Positions 37,216 through 40,554 of a stretch of 40,554 bases of DNA are shown here, in pieces. The stretch's first letter is position 1. Each line of letters starts with the position of its first letter. The position numbers and the translations under genes are program-made. Below the pieces are notes generated by a model. It was given only the letters and a program-made list of their open reading frames with translations. It did no database searches and had not been told where the DNA came from. The stretch comes from an uncultured Eisenbergiella sp. (lineage in GTDB: Bacteria; Bacillota; Clostridia; Lachnospirales; Lachnospiraceae), in assembly GCA_947627215.1 (NCBI GenBank), contig CANQVD010000033.1, positions 1 through 40,554 of the forward strand, given 5' to 3'.

Positions 37216-37650
37216 TCAGAAGCCAAAATCCATGATATCCAGCCCTTCCGCGATATCCTCCATGGCCCCCTCCTGTTCCTCCTCCTGCGCCCAGCGCCCG
37301 GAATCCCAGATCTCGATGTGGTTTCCGGTTCCCACCAGCGTCACGTCCCTGGTGATGTTCGCCTTCTCCCGGAGCTTGGAGGGGATCAGGATCCGCCCCT
37401 GCTTGTCCACTTCCACTTCCGTGGCGCTGGCCAGAAACAGACGGACGAAAACGCGGTGATCTCTTTTATTGAGGGAAAGGCCGCGGATCTTCTCGCCCAC
37501 GCCGGTCCAGCCCGCATAGTCGTACACAAATAAGCAGCCGTCCATCCCCTTCGTCACCACGAATTTATCCCCCAGCGTCTCGCGGAATTTGGATGGGATG
37601 ATGAGCCTGCCTTTCGCATCCAGTGTATGGTTGTATTCGCCCATATACAT
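37216..37650 (-). CDS. mraZ: Transcriptional regulator MraZ
   Basis: MraZ is the first gene of the dcw cluster and represses its own promoter. This 144-residue protein has two SpoVT/AbrB-like domains: YNHTLDAKGRLIIPSKFRE near the N-terminus and VEVDKQGRILIPSKLRE in the second half, followed by an acidic tail. The start at 37650 gives the family's usual M-x-M-G-E-Y-N-H-T and has AGGTGG six bases upstream; the open frame to 37824 would run through the operator. Phased MraZ boxes are visible about 100 bp upstream. Confidence 0.96.
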   Translation of the reverse strand: MYMGEYNHTLDAKGRLIIPSKFRETLGDKFVVTKGMDGCLFVYDYAGWTGVGEKIRGLSLNKRDHRVFVRLFLASATEVEVDKQGRILIPSKLREKANITRDVTLVGTGNHIEIWDSGRWAQEEEQEGAMEDIAEGLDIMDFGF

Positions 37651-37752
37651 GACAACCACCTGCCGTCCGATGCAAACCTCCAGACCTGTTCCCGGGGAAG
37701 CTTCAGGCATGTCCCGCGCCTCCTTTTCCGGCAAAAGGCCGGTCCGAATGCG

Positions 37753-37788
37753 CCACTTCGTGACATTTCCCTCCACTTCGTACCACTT
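37753..37788 (-). promoter_or_regulatory. MraZ operator: four boxes phased by 10 bp
   Basis: On the minus strand AAGTGG occurs at 37783-37788, 37773-37778 and 37753-37758, with a degenerate AAATGT at 37763-37768, so the starts are exactly 10 bp apart. This matches the tandem AAAGTG-type boxes described as MraZ binding sites. They lie just downstream of the -10 box, as expected for autorepression of the dcw operon. Confidence 0.8.
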
Positions 37789-37800
37789 AAGTACCATCTT

Positions 37801-37806
37801 AGTATA
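37801..37806 (-). promoter_or_regulatory. -10 box of the dcw promoter
   Basis: TATACT on the minus strand lies just upstream of the MraZ boxes. The -35 is poor at standard spacing. Transcription should start near 37794, leaving a leader of about 145 nt that contains the operator. Confidence 0.6.
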
Positions 37807-37835
37807 AAAACATGGCTTTGACAAGACTTTTTTGC

Positions 37836-37877
37836 AAAAAAAATGCGCCCGGTTTCGCCTGAACCGGACACATTTTT
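37836..37877. terminator. ychF terminator, bidirectional
   Basis: CCGGTT/GAACCGG (37849-37867) is flanked by A-rich and T-rich arms (AAAAAATG/CATTTTTT) and works as an intrinsic terminator on the minus strand after ychF. The 37878-37997 stretch holds nothing else that I recognise. Confidence 0.75.
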
Positions 37878-37997
37878 TACGTTAATCCATATATTGTGTT
37901 TTCTGTATTCCGTTATACAAGATATAGATTCATCTGTTACGGAAACGCTTCGAAATCATGACCGAAATATTACGGTCCGGTCTGCCGTGCAGCCCCG

Positions 37998-39095
37998 TCA
38001 TACGTTGAATCTAAACAGGATCACGTCCCCGTCCTGCACCGCATAATCCCTGCCCTCCATGCGCACCAGCCCCTTTTCCCGGGCCGCCGCCAGAGAGCCC
38101 TGCTCCAGCAGATCCCTGTAATTGACCACCTCCGCCTTGATAAAGCCGCGCTCGAAATCCGTATGGATCTTTCCCGCCGCCTGAGGCGCCTTCGTCCCCC
38201 TGCGGATTGTCCAGGCCCTGGTCTCGTCCTCGCCCGCCGTCAGGAAGCTCATCAGCCCCAGCAGGCTGTAGCTGGCCCGGATCAGCTTCTCCAGACCGGA
38301 CTCCTTCAGTCCCAGCTCCTCCAGGAACATCTGCTTTTCCTCATCGTCCAGCTCCGCGATCTCCGCCTCGATTTTCGCACAGACGGCGAACACCTCGCTG
38401 CCCGTTTTCTTCGCGTAATCGCGGACCGCCCTCACGCCCCCGTTGCCCGCGCCGTCGTCGGCCAGCTCCTCCTCCGAAACGTTGGCGGCATAGATCACCG
38501 GCTTTGCGGTCAGAAGGTTCAGCGTCCGAAACAGCGCTGCCTCGTCCTCATCGGCGGGCACATAGCCACTGGCCGGCTTTCCGTCCTCCAGCATTTCCCT
38601 GACGGCGTTCAGCATATCCAGCTCCTTCTCCAGAAGCTTATCGTTGCGCGCCCCTCTGGACACCCGGGCGATCCTTCGCTCCAGCACCTCCAGATCCGCG
38701 AAAATCAGCTCCAGATCGATCGTTTCGATATCCCGCAGCGGGTCGACGCTGCCGTCCACATGCACCACGTTCTCATCCTCAAAGCAGCGCACCACATGAA
38801 CGATGGCATCCACCTCCCGGATGTTGCTCAAAAACTGATTGCCCAGCCCCTCGCCTTTGGACGCGCCCTTCACCAGCCCCGCGATATCCACGAACTCGAT
38901 CACGGCCGGCGTCACCTTTTTGGAATGGTACAGATCGCCCAGCAGCTTCAGGCGTTCGTCCGGCACCGCGACGACGCCCACGTTGGGGTCGATGGTGCAG
39001 AACGGATAATTGGCGGATTCCGCCCCCGCTTTGGTCAGGGAATTAAATAGGGTGCTCTTGCCCACGTTAGGCAGACCGACGATGCCTAATTTCAT
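37998..39095 (-). CDS. ychF: Redox-regulated ATPase YchF (Obg family)
   Basis: YchF (OLA1) is a ribosome-associated P-loop NTPase of the TRAFAC class that prefers ATP. This 365-residue protein has the P-loop GLPNVGKSTLFNSL at the N-terminus, the switch region VVAVPDERL, DIAGLVKGASKGEGLGNQFL (shown only as a typical run), NVSEEEL in place of NKxD, and a C-terminal TGS-like domain ending AVQDGDVILFRFNV. Only GAAGAA precedes the ATG, an unusually weak ribosome binding site; the region just upstream is the border with an integrase-bearing element. Confidence 0.97.
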   Translation of the reverse strand: MKLGIVGLPNVGKSTLFNSLTKAGAESANYPFCTIDPNVGVVAVPDERLKLLGDLYHSKKVTPAVIEFVDIAGLVKGASKGEGLGNQFLSNIREVDAIVHVVRCFEDENVVHVDGSVDPLRDIETIDLELIFADLEVLERRIARVSRGARNDKLLEKELDMLNAVREMLEDGKPASGYVPADEDEAALFRTLNLLTAKPVIYAANVSEEELADDGAGNGGVRAVRDYAKKTGSEVFAVCAKIEAEIAELDDEEKQMFLEELGLKESGLEKLIRASYSLLGLMSFLTAGEDETRAWTIRRGTKAPQAAGKIHTDFERGFIKAEVVNYRDLLEQGSLAAAREKGLVRMEGRDYAVQDGDVILFRFNV

Positions 39096-39113
39096 TTCTT
39101 CATATACCTATCC

Positions 39114-39140
39114 AAAAATCCTTGATTTACAAGGGTTTTT
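39114..39140. terminator. Int terminator hairpin and candidate attachment site
   Basis: CCTTG/CAAGG with an ATTTA loop is extended by a T-G wobble and AAAAA/TTTTT. The near-perfect 11-bp stem can end transcripts on either strand. It lies between the integrase stop and the ychF start, the place where the element joins the chromosome, so it may include the att core. The other att copy is not in the window. Confidence 0.55.
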
Positions 39141-39160
39141 GCCTTTCTCTATTTTTGTGC

Positions 39161-39183
39161 TACGCCCTTTTTACGCCCTTTTT
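39161..39183. repeat. Direct repeat at the integrase 3' end
   Basis: TACGCCCTTTT occurs twice head to tail (39161-39171 and 39172-39182); the second copy contains the integrase stop codon. Short direct repeats near an integrase end are often Int arm-binding sites. Confidence 0.5.
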
Positions 39184-40370
39184 CTATTATCGGCAGGCGT
39201 AGCCATTTCAAATTGCCGTATTGCATTTACCAGAGATTCGTCCGTAACATGAACGTATCTATCCATTGTTGTCTTAATGCTTGCGTGTCCTAATAGTTGC
39301 TGCAAGACTTTCGGCTGCATACCTCGCTCAATAGCCCGCGTAGCGTAAGTATGACGTAGAGCGTGCATACAAAAACGTTTGATTCCGGCTTCATCACACA
39401 ACTTGTATAAATGTGTGTCATAGGAGCTGTTTTTTGCTGGTTCTCCCGTCCGCCAGTTGACAAACACTAAATCACGCATGACAAGGTATTTCGTTTCTCC
39501 CGTTCTGCTGTCGGTATATTCCAAAACCTGTGACAGCGTTTCAGATTCTTTGCGGTTCTCCCTCTCGTCATAGCGTTCTTTGAGAATTGAGTACGCTCGA
39601 TCTGTAAGCGGGATAGTGCGATAACTTTTCCTTGTCTTTGGTGGGCCTGCTCGCCAATAGCCTTGACTGTGCCGATACTCTAAACTCTTGCTCACTGTTA
39701 AGGTGTGCCTTTTCCAATCAATGGAATCCCATGTCAGCCCGATCAATTCAGCCGTCCTCAATCCTGTTTCCAGTAACAGAGCATATTGCCCGTAATTGTG
39801 AGAACGTTTAGCGGCTTCAAGGAATTTCTCTTGTTCCTCAACGGTCAGATACTTAATATCATCAACTGCCCGAACAGGTTTCGTATAACGAACACCGTTC
39901 ATGGGGTGCTTGGCGATAATGTCATTCATAACCGCTGATTTGAACAAGGTTCCCATTGTTATATAAGTCTGTCGAATGGTTGAGCCTGCATAGGTAGTTT
40001 CCATTCGATTAAGAACAGCTTTACAGTGCATAGGCTTTACGTCACCTATACACATGGCTCCAATCACTGGCTGAATGTTCCATTTGTAACGTTCGCGGTA
40101 ATTCCTCTTTGTGTTTGGAGCAAGGTCACAAACGATGTTTTCAATCCAGTAAGTGAACCACTTATCTACCGTCATATCCGGGGACGTGACGATTAGGCAA
40201 TGCCGTTCTTCATACCTTGCGTCAGCAAGCCAGTTTTTAGCTTCCGGCAACGTTTCAAAATACTTTTCCTTTCGTTTGCCGTCTTTTGAATAGTATCTTG
40301 CGGAATATAGACCGTCCTTTCTTTGGTAAATGCCTTTGCCGCATTCTTTACCTTTTAGATTTTTTCCCAT
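39171..40370 (-). CDS. int: Phage/ICE-type tyrosine integrase
   Basis: This 399-residue integrase is intact. An N-terminal arm-binding domain (about 10-55, [17 protein letters not shown]) is followed by a SAM-like core-binding domain (about 65-150). The catalytic domain has Arg in [13 protein letters not shown], the HxxR box [17 protein letters not shown] and the nucleophile Tyr in TTMDRYVHV. It would excise and integrate a prophage or conjugative element. The start at 40370 follows AAAGGAG; the frame is open to 40448 but overlaps the promoter. The gene is much more AT-rich than ychF, which it immediately precedes. The rest of the element is to the right of the window or lost. Confidence 0.95.
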   Translation of the reverse strand: MGKNLKGKECGKGIYQRKDGLYSARYYSKDGKRKEKYFETLPEAKNWLADARYEERHCLIVTSPDMTVDKWFTYWIENIVCDLAPNTKRNYRERYKWNIQPVIGAMCIGDVKPMHCKAVLNRMETTYAGSTIRQTYITMGTLFKSAVMNDIIAKHPMNGVRYTKPVRAVDDIKYLTVEEQEKFLEAAKRSHNYGQYALLLETGLRTAELIGLTWDSIDWKRHTLTVSKSLEYRHSQGYWRAGPPKTRKSYRTIPLTDRAYSILKERYDERENRKESETLSQVLEYTDSRTGETKYLVMRDLVFVNWRTGEPAKNSSYDTHLYKLCDEAGIKRFCMHALRHTYATRAIERGMQPKVLQQLLGHASIKTTMDRYVHVTDESLVNAIRQFEMATPADNRKRA

Positions 40371-40419
40371 TATCTCTGGACTCCTTTCAGAAAGAAAAGA
40401 GAGTCCAACGCAACTATAG

Positions 40420-40448
40420 AGTATATCATAAAAACCACGCCTTTTCAA
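40420..40448 (-). promoter_or_regulatory. int promoter
   Basis: TTGAAA (40443-40448), a 17-bp spacer and TATACT (40420-40425) on the minus strand form a strong sigma-A promoter about 45 bp upstream of the start codon. The IS end lies 29 bp further upstream. Confidence 0.75.
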
Positions 40449-40477
40449 TCTCTATTCACCAAGTATTATCGGGTTTT

Positions 40478-40554
40478 TGTAGGTTTGTCAATCATGTGTT
40501 ACACTGTCCCGCCCTGTAATCCTTCAGTGCCTGAGCAGGAGACCGCCAGCCCAG
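40478..40554 (-). mobile_element. End of a second, opposed insertion-sequence copy
   Basis: The reverse complement of 40478-40553 equals 1-76. The terminus TGTAGGTTTGTCAAT faces into the window and the element extends beyond 40554. It interrupts the region upstream of the int promoter and so separates int from whatever element it served, unless the IS lies inside that element. Confidence 0.6.
40492..40554 (-). CDS. Transposase C-terminal tail (partial), second copy
   Basis: Twenty codons and a TGA encode LGWRSPAQALKDYRAGQCNT, the same tail as at 1-62. It reads from the right edge toward the integrase gene and stops at 40492-40494. Confidence 0.5.
   Translation of the reverse strand: MGWRSPAQALKDYRAGQCNT

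Overview
The window reads as chromosomal DNA of a GC-rich, spore-forming member of the Clostridia, most likely Lachnospiraceae. The evidence is the Firmicutes-type division and cell-wall cluster, an HrcA/CIRCE-controlled groESL operon, a SpoVAE gene and a SpoVD-like transpeptidase, strong AGGAGG ribosome binding sites, and several protein families I know mainly from Lachnospiraceae (DUF5721, DUF5685). The species cannot be named from sequence alone. Most genes lie on the minus strand. No rRNA, tRNA or CRISPR array was seen.

Layout, left to right. 1-76: the end of an insertion sequence, repeated in inverted orientation at 40478-40553, so the window is bounded by two opposed copies of one IS. 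199-1011: a tyrosine-recombinase-like protein without its C-terminal catalytic motifs. 1323-4749: a hypoxanthine-DNA glycosylase, then divergent argC and argG around candidate ArgR boxes, then a DUF1294 membrane protein. 4856-7286: a DUF5721 protein and spoVAE converging on a very long palindrome, then a DUF3810 protein. 7637-9593: groES-groEL behind a perfect CIRCE. 9928-13412: an AT-rich GT-C membrane glycosyltransferase behind a family 2 glycoside hydrolase with beta-glucuronidase signatures, probably acquired. 13599-16439: efp and a two-component system. 16624-18628: a three-gene unit (zinc-ribbon membrane protein, DUF5685, J-domain protein with a cysteine-rich tail). 18738-20894: trxA-cbiG-udp. 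21021-24551: an AgcS-type symporter and glmS, with a second long palindrome between them. 24707-37650: a membrane-anchored zinc-ribbon protein and the dcw cluster (mraZ, rsmH, ftsL-like, two transpeptidases, mraY, murD, ftsW, murA, ftsQ). 37998-40370: ychF, then an intact phage/ICE-type integrase immediately upstream of it.

Functionally the window is mostly housekeeping: peptidoglycan precursor synthesis and septation (glmS, murA, murD, mraY, ftsW, transpeptidases, ftsQ/L), arginine synthesis, chaperonin, translation (efp, rsmH, ychF) and redox (trxA).

The most unusual signal is the pair of long palindromes at 5364-5624 and 22409-22641. Their perfect outer arms (71 and 64 bp) are unrelated to each other. 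Their centres share a 33-nt segment and a bulged stem in which every difference between the two copies is a compensatory base-pair change. This points to one family of structured elements (RNA or single-stranded DNA) that I do not recognise.
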